From Methanobacteriota archaeon (GTDB lineage Archaea; Thermoplasmatota; Thermoplasmata; RBG-16-68-12; JAFNFQ01): a stretch of DNA of 51,099 nucleotides. The notes below the pieces were generated by a model, which was not told where the DNA came from, ran no database searches, and was given only the letters and a program-made list of their open reading frames with translations. The first letter of the stretch is position 1. The number at the start of each line of letters is the position of its first letter. Below are positions 33,300-42,287 of this stretch, piece by piece. A program made the translations under genes and the position numbers. The stretch is taken from contig JAFNFQ010000008.1 of the NCBI GenBank assembly GCA_017885655.1, forward strand, positions 44,895 through 95,993, written 5' to 3'.

Positions 33300-34304
33300 A
33301 TGGCGGACAAACCACGCGTACTCTTCGTGCACATCAGCCCTGATCGCGTGAGCTTTGTGAAGAAGGACATGGATATCCTCGCTCGTCATTTCGAGGTGCG
33401 CGAGGTCTTCTACAGGTACCGGCGAGACGTTCCGAAGGTGGCGCGCGGGACTCTCTGGGCCGACGTGACATTCAGCTGGTTCGCGTGGGATCAGGCTGCG
33501 TGGGCGGTGCGGTTCTCAAGGATGCTCGGACGCAAGTCGATCGTGATTGTCGGCGGATTCGACGTCATCAGCATGCCTGAGATTTCGTACGGGAACCTGC
33601 TCAATCCGCGCCCCGCGAAGAGGACGCGCTACGCGATCACTCGTGCGACGCGCGCAATAGCGATATCGCAGTCGATAAGGGAGGACGCGCAGCGTTTCAC
33701 GGGACGTCAGGACATCGGGCTGATCTACCACGGCTTCGACTCGGAGGCGTTCAAGCCCTCAGGCCCCAAGCAGCCGATCGCGCTGACGGTCGGGACATTG
33801 AACTTGTCAAACCTGAAAAGGAAAGGGATGGAAACTTTCGTCAGGGCGGCACAGTTCGCGCCGGAAATTCCGTTTCGCCTGGTCGGCAAGGTCGAGCAGG
33901 ACGCATTTGATTTGATCATGGGGTTCATCCCGGACAACCTCACTCTCGTGGGGAAGGTGGATTCGAAGACCCTCCTCGAGGAGATGCAGAAGGCGGCGGT
34001 TTACGTCCAACCGTCGGCGCACGAGGGTTTCGGTTGCTCTCTCGCTGAGGCGATGCTCTGCGGTGATATCCCGGTCGTGACGAATGCGGGGGCGATCCCG
34101 GAGGTGGTCGGCGACACCGGGACCTACGTGCCACGCGAGGACCCCGAAGCGACCGCCATGGCCGTCCGCCAGGCGGTGGGGATGAAGGACGGGGCGCGGG
34201 CCCGGACGCGTATCGCGGAGATGTTCCCACTCAGCAAGAGAGAGGCTGCCTTGGTCGCAGCGGTCGAGGAAGTCCTTGGCGGGAAGGCTGGTGGCGGAAG
34301 TTGA
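33300..34304 (+). CDS. GT4-type glycosyltransferase (first of a pair)
   Basis: 334 residues with a GT-B fold. The C-terminal half carries the GT4 signature: VGTLNLSNLKRKGMETF, LVGKV, and the donor-binding E-x7-E tract HEGFGCSLAEAML followed by GDIPVVTNAGAIPEVVGDTG. The N-terminal acceptor domain starts RVLFVHISPDRVSF. It has no membrane segment. The stop overlaps the start of the next glycosyltransferase gene (TTGA). Sugar and acceptor unknown. Confidence 0.88.
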   Translation: MADKPRVLFVHISPDRVSFVKKDMDILARHFEVREVFYRYRRDVPKVARGTLWADVTFSWFAWDQAAWAVRFSRMLGRKSIVIVGGFDVISMPEISYGNLLNPRPAKRTRYAITRATRAIAISQSIREDAQRFTGRQDIGLIYHGFDSEAFKPSGPKQPIALTVGTLNLSNLKRKGMETFVRAAQFAPEIPFRLVGKVEQDAFDLIMGFIPDNLTLVGKVDSKTLLEEMQKAAVYVQPSAHEGFGCSLAEAMLCGDIPVVTNAGAIPEVVGDTGTYVPREDPEATAMAVRQAVGMKDGARARTRIAEMFPLSKREAALVAAVEEVLGGKAGGGS

Positions 34305-35455
34305 AGGTCATCCACTGGAACATGCGTTACTTCCCTCTGCTCGGCGGCATCGAGACGCATGTCGACACTCTGATTCGCCACATGCCCGAAATCGAGTTCG
34401 AGGTGGTCACTGACGCTCTTCCCGGCGCTGCGAACGTGGAGAAATACCGCCCCAACGCCACGATTCGCAGGTTTCCGCCAATCGACAGATCGAGAGTCAG
34501 CAAGCATCGAAAGCTCGCCGTCCCCGTGGCGGCCTTGAGGGACACGCTCAGGGATTCCAGGGAGGCGAGGTACCTCACCACGGCGGAATACGACGTGCTG
34601 CACGTGCACGACTTCGAGAAGAACCTTGTGATCCTCGAGGACGTCACCCGCATCAAGATGCTGGGAGACTTCGAGGTGAGACTGCACGACCCGAAGAGGT
34701 TCAACAGGCCGCACCTTCTCACGAAGCACTTCATGTTCACGGAGGAGAACTCGACCCCGGCGCTGAGGAGATGGGAGGAAAGGCTCGTGCGCCAGTTCGA
34801 GACCGTTGTGTGCGTCGACAAGCCGATACAGCAAAGGTTCGCCGGCTTGGAGGGTGCGAAAAGGGTCTTGTTCATCCCGAACCCGATCGACACGGAGACA
34901 TTCTCGTATTCGCCGCCGCTGAATGATAAAGTCCTGCATCTGGCGTTCGCCGGCCGATTGGATGTGGCTAGGGGGGAGCCATTGCTAATCGAGTTCGCGC
35001 GCAACCTGCCGGAGGGCACCGACCTGGCGTTGGCGGTCCAGCACCCCGGTCAAAGGCTGAAGGACATCCAAGCAGCCCTTGGCGGGAACCACATAAGGAT
35101 CGAGCTGGACGTGCCCTACGGGAAAATGCCGCGGTTCCTGAGCGGCATCAACGTACTGCTCAACCCGATCACGGACACATACTCGACGACGAGAGTCACG
35201 TTGGAGGCCATGGCGGTCGGGAGGCCGGTCGTCATGCTCGACACCGGTGAGCGCTACCCGATCAGACACGGCGAGAACGGTTTCCTTGTGCCGCCGAGCG
35301 CGAAGAGCCTCGCCGACCTCGTTGAGAAGCTCAAGGCAGATAGGAAGGGCCTTGAAGCCGTCGCGCGCAGGGCAAGATATGACATCGAGAGGGAGTTCGC
35401 CGCCACAATTATCGCACCGAGGATCCGCCAGCTCTACGAAGAGCTCGCCGGGTGA
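34301..35455 (+). CDS. GT4-type glycosyltransferase (second of a pair)
   Basis: 384 residues starting at a TTG that overlaps the previous stop by 4 bases, with GGTGGCGGAAG as a likely SD. The N terminus MKVIHWNMRYFPLLGGIETHV is the classic GT4 acceptor-domain opening (GG-E-H). The C-terminal domain has FAGRLDVARGEPLL, VLLNPITDTYSTTRVTLEAMAVGRPVVMLD and ENGFLVPP. Translationally coupled with the preceding gene, so the two probably act in sequence on one glycan. It converges on the epimerase gene, 10 bases away. Confidence 0.88.
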   Translation: MKVIHWNMRYFPLLGGIETHVDTLIRHMPEIEFEVVTDALPGAANVEKYRPNATIRRFPPIDRSRVSKHRKLAVPVAALRDTLRDSREARYLTTAEYDVLHVHDFEKNLVILEDVTRIKMLGDFEVRLHDPKRFNRPHLLTKHFMFTEENSTPALRRWEERLVRQFETVVCVDKPIQQRFAGLEGAKRVLFIPNPIDTETFSYSPPLNDKVLHLAFAGRLDVARGEPLLIEFARNLPEGTDLALAVQHPGQRLKDIQAALGGNHIRIELDVPYGKMPRFLSGINVLLNPITDTYSTTRVTLEAMAVGRPVVMLDTGERYPIRHGENGFLVPPSAKSLADLVEKLKADRKGLEAVARRARYDIEREFAATIIAPRIRQLYEELAG

Positions 35456-35465
35456 GCCCGCCCCT

Positions 35466-36392
35466 TCAATCAGCCGGATTTAATGATTCCCAGGTCAGCT
35501 CCAATCCTTCGCGCAGACTCGTGTCTGCTTTGAACCCCAAGACCTTTCGGGTCTTCGTCATATCGGCGTGCAGGCGGCGGTACTCATGCATCCTTGTCGC
35601 CGCGTGCCTCGGTTCGAGTTCTCCCAGTCCCGCCACGTCGATGACGAGCGATGCGAGTTTATTGATGGTCGTCTCAGATTCGCTCCCAACGTTTAGGATC
35701 TCCCCGACGGCGGCTTTCCGCTCCGCCGCGAGGAGAGTCGCCTTTACCACGTCTTTGACATAGATGAAATCCCTCGTCTGCTTTCCATCCCCGTATATGA
35801 TTGGCGGGAGGCGTCGACGCGCCCTGCCAAGGAATCTGGAGACCACGCCTGAATAGGGATTCCTCGGGTCGGCACGCGGACCGTAGACGTTGAAGTATCT
35901 CAGGACGACCGCAGGGATGTTCCAGGCGTGGTGGAAAGCCATCGCATACGCTTCTGCGGCGGCCTTGCTCGCCCCGTAGGGAATGATCGGAGACAGACAT
36001 TCGGATTCTTTCGCAATTCCCTTTCCCCCTGGGTTTCCGTACACCATGACCGAAGAAGCGACCACGACCCTTTCAATGCTGGCGCTCCTGCAAGCCCTGA
36101 AGACGTTGAAAGTCCCGAGAGCGTTCGTGTCGAAGTCGAGGCGGGGGAAGAAAACGGAGCGTCCGACGCAGGCTCCGAGGTGGAACACGAAGTCCGACCC
36201 ATCGACCACCTTTCTTACATCATTGGGACGCCTGAGGTCTCCCTTGACAACATTCACCCTCCTAAAGTCGATGTTCTTGGGCGATCCGCTTGAGAAGTTG
36301 TCAAGAATCGTCACTTCGTGGTTTTTCTTCAGGAGAATGTCAACTAGGTGCGAGCCGATAAACCCTGCACCACCCGTCACCAGAGCTCTCAA
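35466..36392 (-). CDS. NAD-dependent sugar epimerase/dehydratase (extended SDR)
   Basis: 308 residues. TGGAGFIGSHLVDILL at 6-21 binds NAD, with VDGSDFVFHLGA, SSVMVYG and the catalytic YGASKAAAEAY (Tyr and Lys four apart). RYFNVYGPRADP is the substrate-domain motif of UDP-glucose 4-epimerase-like enzymes. It is the last gene of a four-gene minus-strand operon (PIG-L, ATP-grasp, acyltransferase, epimerase), overlapping the previous gene by 4 bases. Epimerase, dehydratase or decarboxylase activity cannot be told apart from sequence alone. Confidence 0.9.
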   Translation of the reverse strand: MRALVTGGAGFIGSHLVDILLKKNHEVTILDNFSSGSPKNIDFRRVNVVKGDLRRPNDVRKVVDGSDFVFHLGACVGRSVFFPRLDFDTNALGTFNVFRACRSASIERVVVASSVMVYGNPGGKGIAKESECLSPIIPYGASKAAAEAYAMAFHHAWNIPAVVLRYFNVYGPRADPRNPYSGVVSRFLGRARRRLPPIIYGDGKQTRDFIYVKDVVKATLLAAERKAAVGEILNVGSESETTINKLASLVIDVAGLGELEPRHAATRMHEYRRLHADMTKTRKVLGFKADTSLREGLELTWESLNPAD

Positions 36393-37042
36393 TCTTTGCC
36401 TCTCATGAATCTTTCATCCACAGATCCCACAACGCGACCTGGCAGCCCGGCCATGATGGATCTCGGGGGCACATTCCTCGTGACAACACATCCTGCTGCT
36501 ATTATTGATTCTCGTCCGATGTGGACACCAGGGTTGAGGGTGACGTGAGGTCCAATCAAGACTTTATCTCCAATCGAGGAAGGAGTCATAGGTTCTTCGT
36601 CTGCGCTTCCGTCCCAGAAGGCCTTCGAAAACTTGCGATTGAGCGTCACTAGATAAGGACCTGAGAAGACACCATTTCCCAGCGCAGTCTTCGGTGCGAT
36701 ACGAGCTGGTCCTGTGATTCTGCAATCTCGGCCAATCGCAGCGGTCGGATCGATATCGACAAATGAACCGAGCTTCGTTCTATCCCCTATCCGGACATGC
36801 TCGCGGACAATGACGTAGTGCCCCATTTCTACTGCCGTTCCGAGAGAAGCAGTTGCATAAACAACACAGCCACTCCTTAAAACGCATCTAGGACCAATCT
36901 TAGTGATGAACGAATGCTTCAATTCGCCCCCTATGAGAACATCGCGTGGGGGATAACCGACTGTGACCCCATCATCTATCACGCAACCCTCGCCTATTCT
37001 CACCTTCCCAAATTTCCGGCATCTACCTATCGTCGTATTCAT
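36389..37042 (-). CDS. Left-handed beta-helix (hexapeptide) acyltransferase
   Basis: 217 residues made of hexapeptide repeats throughout (for example IGEGCVIDDGVTVG, IGDRTKLGSFVDI, IGRDCRITG), the fold of acetyltransferases that modify amino sugars. The end shows IGPHVTLNPGVHIGRESIIAAGCVVTRNVPPRSI, the usual CoA-site coil. Within a tight operon: 4-base overlaps with the ATP-grasp gene upstream and the epimerase downstream. A likely role is transfer of an acyl group to a sugar amine, possibly one exposed by the PIG-L deacetylase; this is inferred from context. Confidence 0.88.
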   Translation of the reverse strand: MNTTIGRCRKFGKVRIGEGCVIDDGVTVGYPPRDVLIGGELKHSFITKIGPRCVLRSGCVVYATASLGTAVEMGHYVIVREHVRIGDRTKLGSFVDIDPTAAIGRDCRITGPARIAPKTALGNGVFSGPYLVTLNRKFSKAFWDGSADEEPMTPSSIGDKVLIGPHVTLNPGVHIGRESIIAAGCVVTRNVPPRSIMAGLPGRVVGSVDERFMRGKD

Positions 37043-38088
37043 TTTCTATCCCGCCATTGACTCATGGTATCCTCTGGCTTTATGATCTGCACCCCGACAT
37101 ATCGGATGAGCACTAGCCCCTCCTTGAATTCGCACGCTGGTATCTCCCGGCCCATTGCCGTTTTCACGTACATGAGAGGGATGTTGCAGCCCGCGGCAGT
37201 CGCGAGGTCTACATCCCCCCCGACCCTTGGATTCACATCGAGTATCTTGAGATTCCCTCTTCGATCCTGTGCTACCTCGACGTCTACTGGGCAATGTAGG
37301 CCAAGTTCACGCACGGCCCTGATGCAGATTAGCTCGACCTCCTTGTTATGTTCTGTGACTATCTCCCGCTGTTGTCGATGGACTTCCCAGTGAACCGCTC
37401 GCATAGGGACGCAGGCCAGCGCTTTTCCATTCTGGCTCAACATGACAATCGTGTCGTACTCAGTGCCAGGAAGATATTCTTGGAGAATGAGATCCGCAGC
37501 CCCAGCAATGTTGACGTATGCATCGACAAACGGGAGAGCGGCCTTTAGGGCGGAAAACGCCTTTATGAGTTCCTGATAGTTCTGGCAGATGTGAAGACCC
37601 CTTCCTCCTCTAGATGCGCGGGGCTTGATGGCGAGAGGGTAGCCAATTTCGTCGGCATCCGCGTGGAGAGAATCTTTGTCATGGACTCGGAGGGTTTCAA
37701 CCACTGGAATCCCTACCTTGTTCAGCCAAACATAGGTTCCCCATTTGTCATTGCAAGCATCAACGCCTTTCTTTTTCCCAATCAGGCACTCGACTTCCCC
37801 ACGGAGTCTGTTCATGTTGGCCGCAAGGACAGAGACTTCCTCGTCCACTGTGGGAAACAGCACGTCGATTCCGAATTTCTTACACACACTCAGCAACTCT
37901 GAAACAAAATTCCGATCATGGGCTGGCGGCAGAATCGTCTTCTCGGGCGGCCAAAATAAGCCTGGTGCCATAGGGTTCATGTCTGCTGCAACTACTTTGA
38001 CCTCTTGCGCCAGCAGTAGGCTGCGAATTGTCCCCATGCCTGCAGGGCCGCCAGCCCCCGTCACCAGAACCTTCGTGGACTTAGGCAT
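37039..38088 (-). CDS. ATP-grasp ligase (CarB/PylC-like)
   Basis: About 349 residues from the ATG at 38088 (MPKSTKVLVTGAGGPAG); the ORF track begins four codons earlier at a GTG. The N-terminal Rossmann-like domain has VLVTGAGGPAGMGTIRSL. The ATP-grasp core has KPRASRGGRGLHI, EYLPGTEYDTIVML and the metal-binding LDVNPRVGGDVDL. Such enzymes form amide or thioester bonds through acyl phosphates. Placed directly after a sugar deacetylase and before a hexapeptide acyltransferase, it may ligate an acid or amino acid to a sugar amine, but no substrate can be read. Confidence 0.87.
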   Translation of the reverse strand: MPKSTKVLVTGAGGPAGMGTIRSLLLAQEVKVVAADMNPMAPGLFWPPEKTILPPAHDRNFVSELLSVCKKFGIDVLFPTVDEEVSVLAANMNRLRGEVECLIGKKKGVDACNDKWGTYVWLNKVGIPVVETLRVHDKDSLHADADEIGYPLAIKPRASRGGRGLHICQNYQELIKAFSALKAALPFVDAYVNIAGAADLILQEYLPGTEYDTIVMLSQNGKALACVPMRAVHWEVHRQQREIVTEHNKEVELICIRAVRELGLHCPVDVEVAQDRRGNLKILDVNPRVGGDVDLATAAGCNIPLMYVKTAMGREIPACEFKEGLVLIRYVGVQIIKPEDTMSQWRDRK

Positions 38089-38100
38089 CGTCCGCCTCAC

Positions 38101-38751
38101 TCACCACGCCGCTCTCTTCAGCTTGGGCGCCTGGATTTGGCCATGCAGGTGAGATATCTCGAAACACTCTGCGAATAGGAACTGCGGGTCGAATCCCCTG
38201 AACCTCGCCTGTCCCTCGACCAGTTCCGGCCTAACTGCCCTCTTTGACTTCTGTGTGAGGTGCTTCCTCACCGCCTCCAACTTACGTCCTATCGTGCTCG
38301 TGATGTCAACGTAGTACTGCGGACAGAAGAGGTTGCTGGACGACGGAGTCTCGAAGTACATCAAGGCTGGGCAGGTCCTTGCCGCTGAGGTCGCTGCATG
38401 CGAGACGTCCCTGTGGTCTTGGTGCCTTTCGGAAGAAGTGTGGGTGTAGACGATGTCCGCATCGACCGTCTTGAGAATCTTCTCGATTCTGTTGACGACG
38501 TTGATCGAGTCGCCGATTGCCCCGTCGGGAAATCCAAGGAACTCGGTCTTCCGCGCTCCAAGGATTTTGGCGCCTTCCCTAGCCTCTCTCGTTCTCTCCT
38601 TTGGATTGCCGCCGCGCTCCCCGTTGGATACATAGATGAAAGTTACCAGGTCGCCGACGTCGGCGTGGAGCGCCACTGTCCCGCCGCAGCCGAACTCGAT
38701 GTCATCGGGGTGCGCTCCGACCGCGACGACTGAAACTTTTCTGTCAGCCAT
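38101..38751 (-). CDS. PIG-L/LmbE-family N-acetyl-sugar deacetylase
   Basis: A zinc enzyme that removes N-acetyl groups from sugar conjugates. I choose ATG 38751 (MADRKVSVVAVGAHPDDIEFGCGG), preceded by a strong SD (GGTGATGTG), rather than the listed 38838. It gives 216 residues. The zinc motif AHPDDIEFGCGG is at about 12-23, with a later HTSSERHQDHRDVSHAA supplying the third His. First gene of a four-gene minus-strand operon; its stop lies just before the ATP-grasp gene. It diverges from the epimerase at 38892. Confidence 0.9.
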   Translation of the reverse strand: MADRKVSVVAVGAHPDDIEFGCGGTVALHADVGDLVTFIYVSNGERGGNPKERTREAREGAKILGARKTEFLGFPDGAIGDSINVVNRIEKILKTVDADIVYTHTSSERHQDHRDVSHAATSAARTCPALMYFETPSSSNLFCPQYYVDITSTIGRKLEAVRKHLTQKSKRAVRPELVEGQARFRGFDPQFLFAECFEISHLHGQIQAPKLKRAAW

Positions 38752-38891
38752 CACATCACCGTGGTTTGGAACCTGAGTGCCAGACGAAAGTGCGTTCATA
38801 TAATGGTTTTCCCATGGTTCCGTTGTCGCAACGACCAAGCGAACAATGTTTATATTGAGATTTCGGATGGGGTGCGGAAGGATGAGGAAAC

Positions 38892-39878
38892 ATGCCCGTG
38901 ACGCGAAGGTGTCTTATCATTGGTGGAGCGGGTTTCATAGGCTCACACCTAACTGAGTTCCTGATCAAGAAGGGAGACGAAGTCTCCGTGCTAGACATGC
39001 TCTCCTCCGGCGCTTTTCGCAACGTCGCGTCCTTCATAGACAAAAGCCATTTCATCAGGGGGGATGTCTCGAAGGCGGAGTTCCTCGAGAAGTGCGCCAA
39101 GAGGATTCGTCCCCAAGTCATTTTCAATCTCGCGGCAACCAACCTCCTCGGCTCAATGAAGGATCCTAGGAGGGACCTGATGGTCACGGGTATCGGAACA
39201 ATCAATGTCCTTGAGGTTGCGAGGAAGTCGCACTTCGTGGAGCGTGTCGTCTTCGCCTCGTCTGGTTCTGTGTACGGGGAAGCACGGTACTCACCGCAGG
39301 ACGAGGTTCATCCGCTGGAACCTACCTCTCCTTATGGGGCGACGAAGCTCCTGGCTGAGAAGTACTTCAGGGTATGGAAGGAGCTGTACGATGTCTCCTA
39401 CTCGTCGCTCCGCCTCTATAACGTGTACGGGCCTAGGCAGGACTACAGCCGCCAAGGAGGTGTCATCCCGATATTCATCAGCAGGATGCTGAAGGGACAG
39501 CGACCGATGATTGAGGGCTCCGGACGGCAGAAGAGGTGTTTCACACATGTGACAGATGTCGTCCGCGCTTTCGCATTGGCCGCGGATCACCCTCAGGCGG
39601 ACGGGCTCATGTTCAACGTCGCCTCCAAAGAGGTGTGTACTGTCCTCGATCTGGCCGATAAGCTGAACAGCCTTCTCGGGACAAGCATTGAGCCGATCTT
39701 CGGACCGCCGCGACTTGGAGATATTATGGATTTCAGACCGGATATCAATCTGGCGGAAAAGAAGCTCGGTTATGAACCGAAAATCTCACTGGACGAAGGG
39801 CTCGCGAGCACCATCGACTGGCTCAGGAAGGATGAGGCAGATGGGGCGTCCTCGCGTCGAGCGTCCCGTACTTCCTGA
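38892..39878 (+). CDS. NAD-dependent sugar epimerase/dehydratase (second)
   Basis: 328 residues. IIGGAGFIGSHLTEFL binds NAD near the N terminus. ASSGSVYGEA, the catalytic YGATKLLAEKY and LRLYNVYGPRQD follow the UDP-glucose epimerase pattern. The C terminus has RFKCFTHV-like RCFTHVTDVVRA and LGYEPKISLDEGL. It starts with an ATG after a purine-rich stretch; a TATA-like tttatatt lies near 38849. Its last 56 bases overlap the 3' end of the convergent glycosyltransferase gene. Specific sugar unknown. Confidence 0.9.
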   Translation: MPVTRRCLIIGGAGFIGSHLTEFLIKKGDEVSVLDMLSSGAFRNVASFIDKSHFIRGDVSKAEFLEKCAKRIRPQVIFNLAATNLLGSMKDPRRDLMVTGIGTINVLEVARKSHFVERVVFASSGSVYGEARYSPQDEVHPLEPTSPYGATKLLAEKYFRVWKELYDVSYSSLRLYNVYGPRQDYSRQGGVIPIFISRMLKGQRPMIEGSGRQKRCFTHVTDVVRAFALAADHPQADGLMFNVASKEVCTVLDLADKLNSLLGTSIEPIFGPPRLGDIMDFRPDINLAEKKLGYEPKISLDEGLASTIDWLRKDEADGASSRRASRTS

Positions 39879-41022
39879 TCCACGCCTTGCGGATTAGCTC
39901 CATCGCGGTCTTCGCCCGCATGTCCCATGTGTTGTCTTTCGCAAGTGCTCTGCGGCGCTCCTGCGACGACGGCGGCTCTTTCAGCGCCTTCTCAACGCAC
40001 TCTATGAATTCCTTTGGATTCTCCGCCAAGGCTACAGCATCGCCCCATAGACGTAACGGAGGGAGTGCGGTAGAAACGATTGGCTTGCCGGTCGCGAGAT
40101 ATTCGTAGAACTTCACCGTCTCCGAGACCTTCGTCGTCTCGTTCAGCTTGTATGGGATGAGGCAGACATCGAACCATGCAACATACTGAGGCAATGCATC
40201 GTAGTCCTTTGGACCGAGCATGTGGACGTTCGGGAGGTCGCGGAATTTCGCCACTTCCTTCAAAGTCTCACCCACATCCCTGACAGGTCCGATGAGAACA
40301 AGCTGCCAAGCCGGTCTTTGCACCGCTATCTCCTTGAGGAGCGTGCCGTCTATCCACTCATGAATGTTCCCTGTGAAACCCAGGATTGGACCGTGAAGGT
40401 TCGCGAGCTCAGGCGGTTTATCAGAGCCATTCTCCGAAGTCATCATGAAACTCTTCACGTCGACTGCTTGGGCGAGAACGTAGGAATGAGGATTGTCCTC
40501 GGTTGCCACGCGCATGAGCGGCTCCGTCGCGGCGAATGCGAGATCCGTTTTCCGCAGCAGGGTTTTTTCGTCTTCGCGTATCTTGGCCGGTGCCCAGGTG
40601 AATAGCGAAGTCTCGCACGCGTTGTCACAGATGGTTATCCCTTCGTTGAACGCGCCGACATATTCGTGGAACTGGGGTGACCAGTGCCACACGACGAGGT
40701 TTCTCATGCCGAGCAACTTCGTGAACAGCCCGACGGTCAGCGAGAAGGCACGTTTATTGATGGCGCGTGTCCAATGCATCTTCGATTGGTAAGGGATAAT
40801 CTTGAACCGTTTCATCGCCCAGAGACCCGGCTCAACTCTCCTGATGAGCCGCCATGGCGGGAACCAAGCCATCGAGGCATGTTCGCCCGTGTCTTCGATG
40901 TAAAGAACCTTGGTCCCGAAGTTCGCGATGAGCGCTCTCATCAGGTGGTGGGGCCTGTGCTTGACCGGTCCCCATGGCGGCGCGAAGAGGTAGATATGGT
41001 CGAACCGGGTTTCCTCCTTCAC
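39823..41022 (-). CDS. GT-B glycosyltransferase (group 1 type)
   Basis: 399 residues. The N terminus has FAPPWGPVKHRPHHL, an acceptor-domain motif of sugar transferases. The C-terminal half has LGFTGNIHEW, LGPKDYDALPQYVAWFDVCLIPY and VKFYEYLATGKPIVSTALPPL, where the Glu of KFYEYLA fits the donor-binding site of GT4-like enzymes. It starts at a GTG overlapping the upstream glycosyltransferase stop (GTGA), so the pair is coupled. The 3' end overlaps the convergent epimerase gene by 56 bases. Confidence 0.86.
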   Translation of the reverse strand: MKEETRFDHIYLFAPPWGPVKHRPHHLMRALIANFGTKVLYIEDTGEHASMAWFPPWRLIRRVEPGLWAMKRFKIIPYQSKMHWTRAINKRAFSLTVGLFTKLLGMRNLVVWHWSPQFHEYVGAFNEGITICDNACETSLFTWAPAKIREDEKTLLRKTDLAFAATEPLMRVATEDNPHSYVLAQAVDVKSFMMTSENGSDKPPELANLHGPILGFTGNIHEWIDGTLLKEIAVQRPAWQLVLIGPVRDVGETLKEVAKFRDLPNVHMLGPKDYDALPQYVAWFDVCLIPYKLNETTKVSETVKFYEYLATGKPIVSTALPPLRLWGDAVALAENPKEFIECVEKALKEPPSSQERRRALAKDNTWDMRAKTAMELIRKAWIRKYGTLDARTPHLPHPS

Positions 41023-42215
41023 TCCCCACCTCCCGCAAAATCACGGATGCGTTTCATCTCACCATCGAACAGCAACCGCCAATCCAGCTTCCCTGCCGCT
41101 TCCTTCGCGCGACCTGACATCTCTGCCCATTTGCCATGGTCTGTGATGAGTCCAGCGCAAGCTTCTGCGATCGCCTCAACGTTGTTTTCGACAAACAGGC
41201 CCGCCCCCGAATCTTTGAGCACCTGTCTCGTCCCGTCGGCACCAGTGCTGACAACAGGGAGTCCTGCAGCGAGGTACTCGGAAACCTTCAGCGGGAAGGA
41301 GTAGCGCATCAGTTCGTTGGCTGGGAAGACCGCCATGCCGACTGAACATTCCCCGTAGAGGGCAGGGAGCTCGTCGTGCCTCTTTGGACCGAGGAAGTCG
41401 ACAGCCGCTTCCACTCCTCTCTCGCGGGCAAGAGCCCTGAGCTCCGAATCGCAGAATCCACGGCCGATGACCCTGAAGCGGACCTCAGGGGCCCTCTTGA
41501 GGATTCCTGGCAGCGCATTGATCGTGACATGAACTCCCGACCATGTGGCCAGCGTGCCGGAATACAGGAGGTACGGCTTCCTCCTGCCTTCAGAGTCCTT
41601 GCCTGCGAAGGCGGACAGGTCGACCCCGTTAGGCACCGTTATCGCTTTCTTCGCCCCCTGCCGCAGTCGGAGCGTGGCCAGCTCATCGCTCACGGAGACA
41701 ACCAGGTCGCTGTTCCTGATTGCCCAGGTTTCAGTGAAGGCTATTTGTGCGCGGTTGAAGGTATGAGGGGACCATTCGAACGCCGGAAGGAAGTCCAGAT
41801 CCTCGTAGACGAGGAAATCGATTTTGCCCATCTGCCTCAGAGCCGCCGCCATGACTGCCATGAGGTCCCCGTGGACGATGCAGATCCGCCAGTGCTTTTG
41901 TCTCATCCTGAGCACCCTCAGCGCGAAGCGCATCAGCCGCAGCACGTTCAGCTGGAGTTGGCGACGCGAGCCACCGGGGAGGAATTCGCCCAAGACGGCC
42001 GAGGGGATGCCAATGAACGTGCCAGCGCCGCTCTTCCATTGCCGCGCAGAACCGCCAGGAAGGGGGAAGACCGCCGTGTAGGGCACTTCCCTCTCGTCGA
42101 GGTATCTTATGAGGAAAGCCATCCGATGGGTGGGGCCTGGGCCGAGCAACAGGCTGAGATTCATGCCCGTCATCAGGAGAATCGAACCATCGTCGTTTGC
42201 TCCCGCGGATGACAT
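41019..42215 (-). CDS. GT4-type glycosyltransferase
   Basis: 398 residues with a GT-B fold. The donor domain shows LLYSGTLATWSGVHV, FRVIGRGFCDSEL, DFLGPKRHDELPALYGECSVGMAVFP, and VSEYLAAGLPVVSTGADG. The acceptor domain begins MNLSLLLGPGPTHRMAFL. The listed ATG 42215 has an upstream GAGGGG; in-frame ATGs at residues 15 and 18 are also possible starts. It sits downstream of the flippase on the same strand and is coupled with the next transferase. Confidence 0.86.
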   Translation of the reverse strand: MSSAGANDDGSILLMTGMNLSLLLGPGPTHRMAFLIRYLDEREVPYTAVFPLPGGSARQWKSGAGTFIGIPSAVLGEFLPGGSRRQLQLNVLRLMRFALRVLRMRQKHWRICIVHGDLMAVMAAALRQMGKIDFLVYEDLDFLPAFEWSPHTFNRAQIAFTETWAIRNSDLVVSVSDELATLRLRQGAKKAITVPNGVDLSAFAGKDSEGRRKPYLLYSGTLATWSGVHVTINALPGILKRAPEVRFRVIGRGFCDSELRALARERGVEAAVDFLGPKRHDELPALYGECSVGMAVFPANELMRYSFPLKVSEYLAAGLPVVSTGADGTRQVLKDSGAGLFVENNVEAIAEACAGLITDHGKWAEMSGRAKEAAGKLDWRLLFDGEMKRIRDFAGGGE

Positions 42216-42287
42216 CGTATTGCCCCTCTCAACCGACGATTATCGGGCTTCTTCGATCAATGCGTCCCTCATTTAGGGAATCTATGT

